Assembly (NCBI GenBank): GCA_001464835.1
Contig: LNDS01000046.1
Coordinates: forward strand, 40,020 to 104,019
From: Rhizobiales bacterium Ga0077525
Lineage (GTDB): Bacteria; Pseudomonadota; Alphaproteobacteria; Rhizobiales; Xanthobacteraceae
Length of the DNA stretch: 64,000 nt
Reading direction: 5' to 3'
Made by a program: the position numbers and the translations under genes. Position 1 is the stretch's first letter. Every line of letters begins with the position of its first letter. The notes under the pieces are model-generated. The model saw nothing but the letters and a program-made list of their open reading frames with translations, did no database searches and had not been told where the DNA came from. Below are positions 23,629-33,249 of the stretch, piece by piece.

Positions 23629-24387
23629 TTAGCGGTAAACCGCGGCAATTCCAAGGAAATCGGCGGCTTTCAGGCTGGCGCCGCCGACCAGCGCGCCATT
23701 GACGTCCGGAATGGTCAAAAGCTCGTCGGCATTCGTCGGCTTGACCGAGCCGCCATAAAGGATGCGGACGGCCGTGCCTTCTGCTCCGTAACGGGCCTTG
23801 ACTTGGGCTCGGATGAAAGCGTGCACCTCGGCGACATCGGCCGGCGTCGGCGTCAGCCCGGTTCCAATGGCCCAGACCGGCTCGTAGGCGACGACCAGGT
23901 TCGCGGCAGTGCCGCCGTTCGGCAGCGAACCGGCCAATTGGCCGCCAATCACCTTCAAGGTGGAACCGGCCTCGCGCTCGGCGCGCTGCTCGCCGACGCA
24001 GACGATGGCCACCAGACCCGCCCGCCACGCCGCCAACGTCTTGGCATTGACGTCGGCGTCGGTTTCCTTGTGGTCGGTGCGGCGTTCGGAATGGCCAACA
24101 ATGACTGCCGTGGCGCCGGCGTCAGTCAGCATTTCGGCCGAAATATCGCCCGTATGGGCGCCTGACGCCTTGGCGTGACAATCCTGGCCGCCAACGAACA
24201 GGTGCGAGCCGTGAGCGGCTGCGGCGAATTGTCTGGTCAAGGTCGCCGGCGGGCACAGCATCAGATCGGCCTTGCCGGCCAGTTCGCCGGCACCGGCCTT
24301 CATGGCGTCAATTTCGCCCAGCGAGGCGGTCAAGCCGTTCATTTTCCAGTTGCCTGCGACCAGAGGCCGAATGCGTCCTGTCGGCAT
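23629..24387 (-). CDS. tpiA: Triose-phosphate isomerase
   Basis: Interconverts dihydroxyacetone phosphate and glyceraldehyde 3-phosphate. The 252-residue TIM barrel contains [10 protein letters not shown] with the substrate lysine, VIVGHSERR with the catalytic histidine, and [13 protein letters not shown] with the catalytic glutamate. The phosphate-binding [15 protein letters not shown] follows. It is divergent from the ppiD-like gene (92 bases between starts). Confidence 0.97.
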   Translation of the reverse strand: MPTGRIRPLVAGNWKMNGLTASLGEIDAMKAGAGELAGKADLMLCPPATLTRQFAAAAHGSHLFVGGQDCHAKASGAHTGDISAEMLTDAGATAVIVGHSERRTDHKETDADVNAKTLAAWRAGLVAIVCVGEQRAEREAGSTLKVIGGQLAGSLPNGGTAANLVVAYEPVWAIGTGLTPTPADVAEVHAFIRAQVKARYGAEGTAVRILYGGSVKPTNADELLTIPDVNGALVGGASLKAADFLGIAAVYR

Positions 24388-24479
24388 TTTAATGTCCTAG
24401 TCGTTGCAAGGCTTTAGACCGCTCCCTATAAGGGCGACCAGTCACGCAAAGTCCAGCCGATTTGAGAGAACGATAGCCC

Positions 24480-26393
24480 ATGCTCCGCGGTATCCACAAA
24501 GCAACGTCCACCTGGGTCGGCAAGGCCGTCATGGGCGTCATCATGGGCGGCCTGATCATTTCCTTCGCCATCTGGGGCATCGGCGATATTTTCCGCGGCT
24601 TCGGCCAGAATTCGGTCGCCAAGATCGGGGGCACCGAAATCTCGATCGAGCAGTACCGCAACTATTACACCGAAAAGCTCCAGCAGCTCGGCCAGCGCAT
24701 GCGCCGCTCGATCTCCAACGATCAGGCGCGCGCCCTCGGGCTCGACCGCCAGTTGCTCGGCCAGTTGGTCGCCGAGACCACGCTCGACGAGCAGGCCAAG
24801 CAGATGCGCCTCGGCCTCTCCGACAAGGACATCGCCGATCGCATCACCAGCGATCCGGCGTTTCGCGGCATCAACGGCCAGTTCGACCGCTCGCGTTTTG
24901 AATCCATCATCCGCAACGCCGGCTTTACCGAATCCCGTTTCGTCGCCGAACAGCGCAATGTGATGCTGCGCCGGCAGATCGCGCAGACCGTCAGCGGCGA
25001 TCTGAAAGTGCCGGAGACGACGCTGAAGTCGATCGCGCAGTATCAGGGCGAAAAGCGCGCCATCCAGTATATCGCGCTGACTGCGGCGCAGGCCGGCGAC
25101 GTGCCCGCCGCCACTCCCGAAGAACTCGCCCAGTATTTCGAAACCCGCAAGGTGCTGTTCCGCGCGCCGGAATATCGCAAGGCGACGTTGCTGCCATTGT
25201 CGCCGAGCGATCTCGCCAAGCCGGAAGCGGTCAAGGACGAAGAAGCGAAGGCGGCTTACGAGCAGCGCAAGGACAGTTTCGGCACGCCGGAAAGGCGCGA
25301 ACTGCGCCAGATCGTGTTTCCGAAACCGGAAGACGCCACCGCCGCGCATGAGCGCATTACCAAGGGCCTGAGCTTTGCCGACTTGGCCAAGGAGCGCGGC
25401 ATCAGCGAGGCCGACCTCAATGTCGGCACCGTCGCCAAGACCGACATCATCGATCCGGCGGTGGCCGATGCCGCTTTCGCGCTCAAGGCCGACGAAATCT
25501 CGGTGCCGGTCAAGGGCACGTTCGGCACAGTGCTGTTGCAGGTCGGCAGAATCGAACCCGGCACGCAGAAAACCTACGAAGACGTCGCGGCCGATCTGAA
25601 AAAGGAAATCGCCGAACTGCGCGCCCGCAGCGAGATCAACGCGCTGCGCGACAAGATCGAGGACGACCGCGCCGGCGGCGCCACGTTGGCCGAAACCGCC
25701 AAGAAACTGAACCTGACTGCGATCAATATCGAGGCGGTCGACCGTTCCGGCCGCGGCCCCGATGGCCAGCCGGTCGCGGCCTTGCCGAAAACGCCGGATG
25801 TCGTCGGCGCGCTGTTTGCGACCGATGTCGGCGTCGACAACGAAGCGCTGCAGGTGCCGCCGAACGGCTATCTCTATTACGACATGACCGGCATCACGCC
25901 GGCGCGCGACCGCACGCTCGACGAGGTCAAGGACCAGGTCGCGGCGCGCCAGCGCGACGACGAAATCGCCAAGCGCTTGCAGGCCAAGGCCGACGACATG
26001 CTGACCAAGCTCAAGGCCGGCGCGACTTTGGCGCAGATCGCCGCCGAGAACAATTTGCGGGTCGATACCGCCGCCGACATGACGCGCGGCCGCGCCGCCG
26101 GCTTCCTGCCGGTCAAGGTGACCGACGCCGCGTTCAAGCTGCCGAAGGGCTCGCCGGCCAGCATCGACGGTGACAAGGCGGCCGAGCGTTACGTCATCGT
26201 CGTCACCGACGTGACCGATCCGACGTTCGATGCCAATGCGCCGGAGGTCAAGCAACTGACGGCGTCGTTGCAGAACTCGTTCGCCGACGACATCGTCGGC
26301 CAATACATCGCCAAGGCCGAGGCCGATATCGGCGTCACGCTCAATCAGGCGGCCCTAAACCAGGTCGTCGGCGGCGGCACCAGCAATAGATAA
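24480..26393 (+). CDS. ppiD: Membrane-anchored periplasmic chaperone/peptidyl-prolyl isomerase (PpiD/SurA-type)
   Basis: A 637-residue periplasmic folding factor anchored by one N-terminal helix (GKAVMGVIMGGLIISFAIW, about 17-35). A SurA_N-like helical domain (about 40-230) leads to a parvulin domain around 260-360. That domain contains PERRELRQIVFPKPEDATAA, LSFADLAKERGISEADL and FGTVLLQVGRIEPG. A long helical and SurA-like C-terminal part follows. Activity of PpiD parvulin domains is often weak or absent, so chaperone function is the safer statement. It lies directly upstream of trpE (4 bases), as often seen in Rhizobiales. Confidence 0.92.
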   Translation: MLRGIHKATSTWVGKAVMGVIMGGLIISFAIWGIGDIFRGFGQNSVAKIGGTEISIEQYRNYYTEKLQQLGQRMRRSISNDQARALGLDRQLLGQLVAETTLDEQAKQMRLGLSDKDIADRITSDPAFRGINGQFDRSRFESIIRNAGFTESRFVAEQRNVMLRRQIAQTVSGDLKVPETTLKSIAQYQGEKRAIQYIALTAAQAGDVPAATPEELAQYFETRKVLFRAPEYRKATLLPLSPSDLAKPEAVKDEEAKAAYEQRKDSFGTPERRELRQIVFPKPEDATAAHERITKGLSFADLAKERGISEADLNVGTVAKTDIIDPAVADAAFALKADEISVPVKGTFGTVLLQVGRIEPGTQKTYEDVAADLKKEIAELRARSEINALRDKIEDDRAGGATLAETAKKLNLTAINIEAVDRSGRGPDGQPVAALPKTPDVVGALFATDVGVDNEALQVPPNGYLYYDMTGITPARDRTLDEVKDQVAARQRDDEIAKRLQAKADDMLTKLKAGATLAQIAAENNLRVDTAADMTRGRAAGFLPVKVTDAAFKLPKGSPASIDGDKAAERYVIVVTDVTDPTFDANAPEVKQLTASLQNSFADDIVGQYIAKAEADIGVTLNQAALNQVVGGGTSNR

Positions 26394-26397
26394 GCCA

Positions 26398-27915
26398 ATG
26401 CAGATCGAGCCATCCGAGAGCGCCTTCGCGGAACGCTACAGCCGCGGGCAAGCACAGGTGGTGTGGACGACCCTGGTCGCCGATCTGGAGACGCCGGTCT
26501 CGGCCTTTCTCAAGCTTGGCGGCGGAAAGCCGCTCAGTTTCCTGCTTGAATCGGTCGAAGGCGGCGCGGTGCGCGGACGCCATTCGATCATCGGCATCGA
26601 GCCCGATCTGGTGTGGCGCACCAATGGGCGCAGCGCCGAGATCAATCGCACCGCGCGCGCGAAGCCCGACGCCTTCACGCCCTGCTCTGAGCCGCCGCTC
26701 GCCGCGCTGCGTTCGCTGATCGCCGAAAGCCGCATCGATCTGCCCGAGACGCTGCCACCGATGGCGGCCGGCGTGTTCGGCTATCTCGGTTACGACATGG
26801 TGCGGCTGATGGAGGATTTGGGCGAGCCCAATCCCGACCCGATCGGCATTCCCGACGCCATCATGCTGCGGCCCACATTGATCGTGGTGTTCGACGCGGT
26901 GAAGGATTCGATTACCATCGTCACGCCGGTGCGGCCCGAGCCAGGCGTCGATGCCAAGGCGGCCTTGGCGGGCGCCACCGAAAGGCTGTCGGCCGTGGTC
27001 GATGCGCTCGACCGGCCGCTCGATAAGTCGCTCGCCGAATACGACGAAGGCCCGCTAGACGTGCCGCCGGCGTCGAACACGACGCCGGCCGAATACGCCT
27101 CGATGGTCGCCAAGGCGAAGGAATACATCGCCGCCGGCGACGTCTTTCAAGTCGTGCTGGCGCAACGCTTCGAGGCGCCGTTCACGCTGCCGCCGTTCTC
27201 GCTCTATCGCGCGCTGCGCCGGACCAATCCCTCGCCCTATCTCTACTTCCTCGACTTCGGCAGCTTCGCGGTCGCCGGCTCCAGCCCGGAAATCCTCGTG
27301 CGTGTGCGCGGCGACGTTGTCGAGTTGCGGCCGCTCGCCGGCACCAGGCCGCGCGGCGCGACCCCGCACGAGGACAAGGCGCTGGAAGTCGAACTGCTCG
27401 CCGATCCGAAAGAGCGTGCCGAGCATTTGATGCTGCTCGATCTCGGCCGCAACGATGTCGGCCGCGTCGCCAGTATCGGCAGCGTCAAGGTCACCGATCA
27501 ATTCTTTATCGAGCGCTACAGCCAGGTGATGCACATCGTCTCCAATGTCGAAGGCCGGCTCGATCCGAAATACGATGCGCTCGATGCCTTGGCCGCGGGC
27601 TTTCCCGCCGGCACGACTTCGGGCGCGCCGAAAGTCCGCGCGATGCAAATCATCGACGAGCTGGAAAAGGAAAAACGCGGGCTCTACGCCGGCTGCGTCG
27701 GCTACTTCTCCGCCGCCGGCGAGATGGACACCTGCATCGTGCTGCGCACCGCTCTGGTGAAGGACGGCAAGATGTATGTGCAGGCCGGCGCCGGCATCGT
27801 CGCCGATTCAAACCCGGCGGCCGAGCAGCAGGAATGCGTCAACAAGGCCAAGGCCTTGTTCCGCGCCGCGGAAGAAGCGCGGCGCTTTGCCAGCGCGGTG
27901 AAGCGCGGGCAGTGA
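26398..27915 (+). CDS. trpE: Anthranilate synthase component I
   Basis: Converts chorismate and ammonia to anthranilate, the first step of tryptophan synthesis. The 505-residue protein has the tryptophan-feedback motif LLES at 49-52. The chorismate-binding domain contains VLAQRFEAPF, LVRVRGDVVELRPLAGTRPR, LLDLGRNDVGRVA, and GFPAGTTSGAPKVRAMQIID. It starts 4 bases after the ppiD stop with no clear Shine-Dalgarno, so translation is probably coupled. Unlike the TrpE-G fusion of many Rhizobiaceae, the glutaminase is separate and is displaced by a cupin gene. Confidence 0.97.
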   Translation: MQIEPSESAFAERYSRGQAQVVWTTLVADLETPVSAFLKLGGGKPLSFLLESVEGGAVRGRHSIIGIEPDLVWRTNGRSAEINRTARAKPDAFTPCSEPPLAALRSLIAESRIDLPETLPPMAAGVFGYLGYDMVRLMEDLGEPNPDPIGIPDAIMLRPTLIVVFDAVKDSITIVTPVRPEPGVDAKAALAGATERLSAVVDALDRPLDKSLAEYDEGPLDVPPASNTTPAEYASMVAKAKEYIAAGDVFQVVLAQRFEAPFTLPPFSLYRALRRTNPSPYLYFLDFGSFAVAGSSPEILVRVRGDVVELRPLAGTRPRGATPHEDKALEVELLADPKERAEHLMLLDLGRNDVGRVASIGSVKVTDQFFIERYSQVMHIVSNVEGRLDPKYDALDALAAGFPAGTTSGAPKVRAMQIIDELEKEKRGLYAGCVGYFSAAGEMDTCIVLRTALVKDGKMYVQAGAGIVADSNPAAEQQECVNKAKALFRAAEEARRFASAVKRGQ

Positions 27916-27922
27916 GTTAGAT

Positions 27923-28043
27923 CCGTCACCCTGAGGTGCCGTCGCGCAGCGACGGCCTCGAAGGGCGACGGCCCAGGTGCTTCAGCACTTCGGCCGCTCA
28001 TCCTTCGAGGCTCGCGCTTTGCGCTCGCACCTCAGGATGACGG
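27923..28043. repeat. Palindromic intergenic repeat, family A, copy 2
   Basis: A 121-base element bounded by CCGTCACCCTGAGGTG and its near complement CACCTCAGGATGACGG. Internal inverted repeats are present (GCCGTCGC/GCGACGGC at about 27938-27955, plus CGAGGCTCGCGCTTTGCGCTCG). It lies between trpE and the cupin gene, 24 bases before the cupin ATG, so it is transcribed in the 5' leader of the latter. Confidence 0.85.
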
Positions 28044-28066
28044 AATAACGGTTGGAGGAGAACGCC

Positions 28067-28555
28067 ATGAGCCACGATCACGACCACCCACACGACCACT
28101 CCCACGACAAGTGGAAGCACGACGGCGTCAAGGTGATCCCGGGCAATTCGCTCGATCCGAACACCGCGCAGACGCCCGGCATGGACCGCAAGGCGGCGAT
28201 CAATTTCGCCCGCGCCGGCGCGCAGAAGCTCTGGGCCGGCACCGTCGCCATCCATCCCAACGCCAAGACCGGCGCGCATCATCACGGCGCGCTCGAGAGC
28301 GTGATCTATGTCGTGCGCGGCCGCGCCCGCATGCGTTGGGGCGAGCATCTCGAATTCACGGCTGAGGCCGGGCCCGGCGATTTCATCTTCATTCCGCCTT
28401 ACGTGCCGCATCAGGAGATCAACGCCAGCCGCGACGAGGTACTGGAATGCGTGCTGGTGCGTTCCGACAACGAGGCAGTGGTGGTCAATCTCGACATCGA
28501 GCCGGTCGAAAAGCCGGAAAACGTCGCCTGGATCGACCCGATCCATAAGGCATAA
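28067..28555 (+). CDS. Cupin-domain protein with His-rich N-terminus
   Basis: A 162-residue single-domain cupin. Motif 1 is G69, H71, H73 and E77 in GAHHHGALESVIYVVRG; motif 2 is GPGDFIFIPPYVPHQEIN with H115. Together they supply a 3-His/1-Glu metal site. The first 18 residues hold seven histidines alternating mostly with aspartate, a likely metal-loading tail. The ATG at 28067 follows a strong GGAGGAG at 28054-28060. The catalytic or regulatory role is unknown. It is the only non-tryptophan gene between trpE and trpG and is bracketed by two family A repeats. Confidence 0.85.
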   Translation: MSHDHDHPHDHSHDKWKHDGVKVIPGNSLDPNTAQTPGMDRKAAINFARAGAQKLWAGTVAIHPNAKTGAHHHGALESVIYVVRGRARMRWGEHLEFTAEAGPGDFIFIPPYVPHQEINASRDEVLECVLVRSDNEAVVVNLDIEPVEKPENVAWIDPIHKA

Positions 28556-28577
28556 TTTCAGAGCGCAAACCCCTGAT

Positions 28578-28694
28578 CCGTCATCCTGAGGTGCGAGGCA
28601 ACGAAGTTGCCGAGCCACGAAGGACGACGGCCCGTGACACCTCGGCCGTCGCCCTTCGAGGCCGTCGCTGCGCGACGGCACCTCAGGGTGACGG
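28578..28694. repeat. Palindromic intergenic repeat, family A, copy 3
   Basis: A 117-base element with the same ends as the other copies (CCGTCATCCTGAGGTG and CACCTCAGGGTGACGG) and internal palindromes GGCAACGAAGTTGCC and GCCGTCGCTGCGCGACGGC. It lies between the cupin gene and trpG. Confidence 0.85.
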
Positions 28695-28721
28695 GTCAGG
28701 CCTGCCTTGACCCCTCACCGA

Positions 28722-28754
28722 GCCCGCCTTAAGACCTTGAGCGGGCGGTTAAAA
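28722..28754 (+). promoter_or_regulatory. Hairpin immediately upstream of trpG
   Basis: GCCCGC (28722-28727) can pair with GCGGGC (28741-28746) around a 13-base loop, followed by GGTTAAAAA just before the trpG ATG at 28757. It could be a weak terminator or attenuator-like hairpin, or a leftover of the adjacent repeat. No Trp-rich leader peptide is visible. Confidence 0.35.
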
Positions 28755-28756
28755 AC

Positions 28757-29407
28757 ATGATCATCCTGATCGACAATTACGACAGCTTCACCTTCAACCT
28801 GGTGCATTACCTGGGTTCGCTGGGTGCTGACGTTGTCGTGCACCGCAACGACAAGATTTCGGTCGCCGAGGTCATGGCGCTCGAGCCGGAAGGCATCGTT
28901 CTGTCGCCCGGCCCGTGCACGCCCAATGAGGCTGGCATCTGCCTCGATCTGATCGCGAAGGCCGGCGACACCATCCCAATGTTCGGCGTCTGCCTCGGCC
29001 ATCAAGCCATGGGCCAGGCGCTCGGCGGCAAGGTCATCCGCGCGCCGCAAATGGTGCACGGCAAGCTGTCGCAGATCACTCATAACGCCACCGGCGTGTT
29101 CCGCGGCATCAACGGGCCGTTCAGTGCGACGCGCTACCACTCGCTGATTGTCGAGCGCTCGTCGATGCCGGGCGAGTTTAAGGTCAACGCCGAAACCGCC
29201 GACGGGCTGGTCATGGGCATGGCGCACAAGAGCCTGCCGATGCACGGCGTGCAGTTTCATCCCGAAAGCATCGCCTCCGAGCACGGCCATCTGATGCTGC
29301 GCAATTTTCTCGATCTGGCCGCCGCCTGGAATACGGCGCACGGCCGGTCGTCGTCCGCGCCCGTGCGCGCATCCGCGCATAATGCGCCCGCGCATCTTGC
29401 CGGTTGA
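28757..29407 (+). CDS. trpG: Anthranilate synthase component II (glutamine amidotransferase)
   Basis: Delivers ammonia from glutamine to TrpE. The 216-residue class I amidotransferase starts MIILIDNYDSFTFNLVHYLG. It has nucleophile C79 in GVCLGHQAMGQALGG, the oxyanion region LSPGPCTPNEAG, and the His/Glu of the triad in VQFHPESIASEHG. The last 25 or so residues (after LDLAAAWN) are an Ser/Ala/His-rich tail beyond the usual fold. It may also serve p-aminobenzoate synthesis. trpD starts 6 bases after it. Confidence 0.96.
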   Translation: MIILIDNYDSFTFNLVHYLGSLGADVVVHRNDKISVAEVMALEPEGIVLSPGPCTPNEAGICLDLIAKAGDTIPMFGVCLGHQAMGQALGGKVIRAPQMVHGKLSQITHNATGVFRGINGPFSATRYHSLIVERSSMPGEFKVNAETADGLVMGMAHKSLPMHGVQFHPESIASEHGHLMLRNFLDLAAAWNTAHGRSSSAPVRASAHNAPAHLAG

Positions 29408-29413
29408 GGAGCA

Positions 29414-30445
29414 ATGCCTGTGGCCGACGATTTCAAATCCCTCATCGCCAAGGTTGCGACCGGCGCCAGCCTGACCCGCGACGAGGCCGCCAACGCCTTC
29501 GACCGCATGATGTCGGGCGAAGCGACGCCGTCACAAATGGGCGGTCTGCTGATGGCCTTGCGCGTGCGCGGCGAGACCGTCGACGAAATCACCGGCGCGG
29601 TCACCACCATGCGCGCCAAGATGCTCGGCGTGAAGGCCCCGTCGGACGCCATCGACGTGGTCGGCACCGGCGGCGATGCCTCCGGCTCCTATAACATCTC
29701 GACCTGCGCCGCTTTTATCGTCGCCGGTTGCGACGTGCCGGTGGCCAAGCACGGCAACCGCGCGCTGTCGTCGAAATCCGGCGCCGCCGACGTGTTGCAG
29801 GCGCTGGGCGTCAAGATCGACTTGAACGCCGAGCAGGTCGGCCGCTGCATCCGCGACGCCGGCATCGGCTTCATGTTCGCGCCGGCGCACCACCCGGCGA
29901 TGAAGAACGTCGGCCCGACGCGGGTCGAACTCGGCACCCGGACGATTTTCAACCTGCTCGGGCCGCTGTCGAACCCGGCCTCGGTCAAGCGCCAGATGAT
30001 CGGCACCTTTTCCAAACACTGGATCGAGCCGATGGCGCAGGTTCTGAACAATCTTGGTTCCGAGAGCATCTGGGTCGTGCACGGCTCCGACGGCCTCGAC
30101 GAAATCACCACGGTCGGGACCACCAGCGTCGCCGAGTTAAAGGGCGGCAAGATCCGCACCTTCGAGATTTCGCCGGAGGATGCCGGGCTGCCGCGCGCCA
30201 AGCCGGAAGCATTGAAGGGCGGCGACGGCGAGCACAACGCCAAGGCGCTGCTCGACGTGCTCAAGGGCAAGCCCAGCGCGTTCCGCGATATCGCGCTGCT
30301 CAATGCCGCCGCGGCCTTGATCGTGGCCGACAAGGCCAAGGATCTGAAGGAAGGCGTGGCTATTGCCGCCAAGGCGATCGACAGCGGCGAAGCCGAAGGC
30401 CGGCTGGATCGTTTGATTGCGGTCTCCTGCGCCACGGAGGAATAG
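29414..30445 (+). CDS. trpD: Anthranilate phosphoribosyltransferase
   Basis: Second step of tryptophan synthesis, transferring phosphoribose from PRPP to anthranilate. The 343-residue protein has the PRPP loop [20 protein letters not shown], and [20 protein letters not shown]. It also has the conserved [18 protein letters not shown] and [17 protein letters not shown]. It starts 6 bases after trpG with AGGAG in place. A 49-base palindromic repeat starts inside its stop codon and separates it from trpC. Confidence 0.97.
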   Translation: MPVADDFKSLIAKVATGASLTRDEAANAFDRMMSGEATPSQMGGLLMALRVRGETVDEITGAVTTMRAKMLGVKAPSDAIDVVGTGGDASGSYNISTCAAFIVAGCDVPVAKHGNRALSSKSGAADVLQALGVKIDLNAEQVGRCIRDAGIGFMFAPAHHPAMKNVGPTRVELGTRTIFNLLGPLSNPASVKRQMIGTFSKHWIEPMAQVLNNLGSESIWVVHGSDGLDEITTVGTTSVAELKGGKIRTFEISPEDAGLPRAKPEALKGGDGEHNAKALLDVLKGKPSAFRDIALLNAAAALIVADKAKDLKEGVAIAAKAIDSGEAEGRLDRLIAVSCATEE

Positions 30446-30493
30446 CGCATGATCCCGAAAAGTGGGAACCGGTTTTCGGACAAGATCATGCGC
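30445..30493. repeat. Palindromic repeat, family D, inside the trp operon
   Basis: A 49-base element with perfect 10-base ends GCGCATGATC (30445-30454) and GATCATGCGC (30484-30493) around CCGAAAAGTGGGAACCGG. It begins on the last base of the trpD stop and ends 14 bases before the trpC start. It would fold as a stable hairpin in the trpD-trpC transcript. Elements with this core are, to my recollection, frequent in Bradyrhizobium-group genomes. Confidence 0.8.
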
Positions 30494-30507
30494 CAAGAGA
30501 AAAACTG

Positions 30508-31323
30508 ATGGCCGACATTCTCAAGAAAATCGAAGCCTACAAGCGCGAGGAGATCGCGGCGGCGAAGCGCGCGCATCCGCTGAGCGAGCTTGAAGCCGCG
30601 GCCAAAGCGCAAGCCGCGCCGCGCGGCTTCCTGCGCGCCATCGAGGCGAAGATTGCCGCCGGCGGACAGGCGCTGATTGCTGAGATCAAGAAGGCGAGCC
30701 CGTCCAAAGGACTGATCCGCGCCGATTTCGATCCGCCCAAACTGGCCAAAGCCTATGAAGCCGGCGGCGCGACGTGCCTTTCGGTATTGACTGACGCGCC
30801 GTCGTTCCAGGGCAGGCCCGAGTTCCTTAGGCAGGCGCGCGACGCTACGGCGCTGCCGGCGCTGCGCAAGGACTTCATGTACGAGCCCTATCAGGTGGCG
30901 GAAGCGCGCGCCTTAGGCGCCGACTGCATCCTGATTATCATGGCGGCAGTCGATGACGTCGCCGCGCGCGACCTTGAAAATTCAGCGCTTTCAATGCGCA
31001 TGGACGCTCTTCTTGAGGTTCATCAGGAAGATGAGCTTGAGCGCGCCCTGAAACTGAAGTCCCGCCTGATCGGCATCAACAACCGCGACCTGCGCTCGTT
31101 CGAGACCTCGCTCAATGTCAGCGAGCGGCTCGCCCCCCTCGTCCCGAAAGACCGCATCGTCGTCGCCGAAAGCGGTCTGAACACCGCCGCCGACCTCGCC
31201 CGCCTTGGCCGCATCGGCATCTCGACTTTCCTGATCGGCGAGAGCCTGATGCGGCAGAGCGACGTGACCGCGGCCACCCGCGCCCTCCTGACGCGGCCCG
31301 CCAACACCGCCGCCGCGGAGTAA
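30508..31323 (+). CDS. trpC: Indole-3-glycerol phosphate synthase
   Basis: Ring closure of carboxyphenylaminodeoxyribulose phosphate in tryptophan synthesis. The 271-residue TIM barrel has [36 protein letters not shown] with the catalytic lysine, [24 protein letters not shown], and the phosphate loop FLIGESLM. The ATG at 30508 is chosen because [17 protein letters not shown] is the normal family start; the frame is open far upstream only by chance. moaC starts 5 bases after it. Confidence 0.96.
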   Translation: MADILKKIEAYKREEIAAAKRAHPLSELEAAAKAQAAPRGFLRAIEAKIAAGGQALIAEIKKASPSKGLIRADFDPPKLAKAYEAGGATCLSVLTDAPSFQGRPEFLRQARDATALPALRKDFMYEPYQVAEARALGADCILIIMAAVDDVAARDLENSALSMRMDALLEVHQEDELERALKLKSRLIGINNRDLRSFETSLNVSERLAPLVPKDRIVVAESGLNTAADLARLGRIGISTFLIGESLMRQSDVTAATRALLTRPANTAAAE

Positions 31324-31328
31324 CCAGC

Positions 31329-31859
31329 ATGGCCAAAAAGGCCGCCCCCAAGACCAAGGCCGCGCCGAAAGGCAAACCCAAGCCCGCGCTGAGCCACCTC
31401 GACAGCCGCGGGCAGGCGCACATGGTCGATGTCTCGGCCAAGAGCCAGACCGAGCGCGTCGCCAAAGCCGAGGGCAAGGTGATCATGCGCAAGGAAACCC
31501 TCGATCTGGTGATCGAGGGCAATGCGCTCAAAGGCGACGTCCTGGGCGCAGCGCGGCTCGCCGGCATCATGGCGGCCAAGCACACGCACGGATTAATCCC
31601 GCTGTGCCATCCGCTGCCGATCACCAAGGTCGAGATCGATATTTTCCCCGAACATTCCCTGCCCGGCTTTCTGGTGCAGACCACTGTTAAGGTCACAGGC
31701 CAGACCGGCGTCGAGATGGAAGCGCTGGTCGCGGCCTCGATCGCGTGCCTGACGATTTACGACATGGTCAAGGCGGTCGAGCGCGGCATGCGCATCGAAG
31801 GCATCCGCGTTCTGGAAAAGAGCGGCGGCAAGTCCGGCACTTATAAAGCGGAGGCCTGA
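31329..31859 (+). CDS. moaC: Cyclic pyranopterin monophosphate synthase accessory protein MoaC
   Basis: Second enzyme of molybdenum cofactor synthesis, acting with MoaA to form cyclic pyranopterin monophosphate. The 176-residue protein has a Lys/Pro/Ala-rich N-terminus (about 1-20), then [40 protein letters not shown] with substrate residues, and [19 protein letters not shown]. Following trpC by 5 bases and preceding moeA is the common alphaproteobacterial trp-moa-lexA order. Confidence 0.96.
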   Translation: MAKKAAPKTKAAPKGKPKPALSHLDSRGQAHMVDVSAKSQTERVAKAEGKVIMRKETLDLVIEGNALKGDVLGAARLAGIMAAKHTHGLIPLCHPLPITKVEIDIFPEHSLPGFLVQTTVKVTGQTGVEMEALVAASIACLTIYDMVKAVERGMRIEGIRVLEKSGGKSGTYKAEA

Positions 31860-31884
31860 TCTTGGCGCCCCGCAAACTCCGCTC

Positions 31885-31970
31885 ATTCCCGCGCAAGCGG
31901 GAATCCAGAATCTTCCTTTCTGAATCAGAATCTCAAAGAACTGGATCCCCGCTTTCGCGGGGACGAACGG
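31885..31970. repeat. Palindromic repeat, family B, copy 1 (between moaC and moeA)
   Basis: An 86-base element with ATTCCCGC/GCGGGAAT (about 31885-31903) at one end and the stem TCCCCGC/GCGGGGA (about 31946-31963) plus CGAACGG at the other. It ends 7 bases before the moeA ATG, so it forms the moeA translation-initiation region. A related element is at 34078-34157. Confidence 0.75.
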
Positions 31971-31977
31971 TGTAGCG

Positions 31978-33186
31978 ATGGCCCTGATGCCGGTCGCCGA
32001 GGCGTTGCAGCGCGTGCTGGCCGGCGCGCGGGCGCTGCCGGCCGAGGATGTGCCGTTGCATCGCGCGCGCGGCCGCGTTCTGGCCAAGGACCTCATCGCG
32101 CTCCGCACCCAGCCGCCGGCCGCTCTGTCGGCGATGGACGGCTATGCCGTGCGCGCCGACGACGTGGCGCAAGGCCCGGCGACCTTGACCGTGATCGGCG
32201 AAGTCGCCGCCGGCCATCCGTTCGACGGCAGCGTCGGTCCGGGACAGGCGGCGCGGATTTTCACCGGCGGCGTCATGCCCGACGGCGCCGACACCGTGGT
32301 GGTGCAGGAACTGACCACGCGCGACGGTGACACTGTGACGACACAGAAGCCGGCCGCCAGAGGGCGCAACGTCCGCGCCGCCGGCATCGACTTCACGCAA
32401 GGCGACATCCTGCTGCGCGCCGGCCGCCGCCTGACCGACCGCGACCTGATGCTCGCCGCCGCGATGAACCACCCCAACCTGAGCGTCCACCGTCGGCCGA
32501 AAATCGCCGTGCTCGGCACCGGCGATGAACTGGTGATGCCTGGCAATCGGCTGAACCCTGGCGAGATCGTCTATTCGAACGGCTTTGCGCTGACCGCGCT
32601 GGCCGAGAGCGAAGGCGCCGAAGTCACCGATCTCGGCATTGCCCGCGACCGGCTCGATGACATCGCCGCCGCGATCCGCCGCGCCCGTGACAGCGGCGCC
32701 GATATTCTGCTGACCTCAGGCGGCGCGTCGGTCGGCGACCACGATCTGGTGCAGAAGGCGCTGAACGCCGAAGGGCTCGATTTGTCGTTCTGGCGCGTCG
32801 CGCTGCGGCCGGGCCGGCCGATGATGTATGGCCATTTGGGGGACATGCATGTGCTCGGCGTGCCGGGCAACCCGGTGTCGTCCTATGTCTGCGCCTTCCT
32901 GTTCCTGGCACCTTTGATCCGCACTTTGTCCGGACGCACCGATGTCGCGCAGGTGCCGGAGAATGCCCGCCTCGGCCGCGACATGCCGGCCAATGACGAG
33001 CGCGCCGACTATCTTCGAGCGACGCTTCAGCCCGGTCCCAACGGGCCGGTGGCGACGCCGCTGCCGGAGCAGGACTCGTCCTTGATGGCGCCTTTGGCCA
33101 AAGCCGACTGCCTGTTGATTCGGCCTCCCGGCGCGCCCGCGGCAGCAGCCGGTTCACCATGCGTCATCCTTAAGCTCGCCCTTTAG
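31978..33186 (+). CDS. moeA: Molybdopterin molybdotransferase MoeA
   Basis: Inserts molybdenum into adenylylated molybdopterin. The 402-residue protein has [49 protein letters not shown], and [19 protein letters not shown]-terminal domain with [15 protein letters not shown] follows. The ATG at 31978 has no recognisable Shine-Dalgarno; the bases before it belong to a palindromic repeat. A second in-frame ATG three codons later could also be used. Downstream is lexA, 134 bases away. Confidence 0.95.
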   Translation: MALMPVAEALQRVLAGARALPAEDVPLHRARGRVLAKDLIALRTQPPAALSAMDGYAVRADDVAQGPATLTVIGEVAAGHPFDGSVGPGQAARIFTGGVMPDGADTVVVQELTTRDGDTVTTQKPAARGRNVRAAGIDFTQGDILLRAGRRLTDRDLMLAAAMNHPNLSVHRRPKIAVLGTGDELVMPGNRLNPGEIVYSNGFALTALAESEGAEVTDLGIARDRLDDIAAAIRRARDSGADILLTSGGASVGDHDLVQKALNAEGLDLSFWRVALRPGRPMMYGHLGDMHVLGVPGNPVSSYVCAFLFLAPLIRTLSGRTDVAQVPENARLGRDMPANDERADYLRATLQPGPNGPVATPLPEQDSSLMAPLAKADCLLIRPPGAPAAAAGSPCVILKLAL

Positions 33187-33220
33187 CGGTCTTTCGACTT
33201 GTTCACGGCAAATTAAGTGG

Positions 33221-33249
33221 TTGCAGAACACATATCGAACAGATAGTGT
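33221..33249 (+). promoter_or_regulatory. Putative lexA promoter with LexA (SOS) box
   Basis: GAAC-N7-GAAC at 33226-33240 matches the alphaproteobacterial LexA operator. It lies in the spacer between a TTGCAG (33221-33226) and TAGTGT (33244-33249), 17 bases apart, which could be -35 and -10 boxes. A degenerate second half-site arrangement GTTC-N7-GTTT follows at 33252-33266. The position implies LexA autorepression. Confidence 0.8.
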
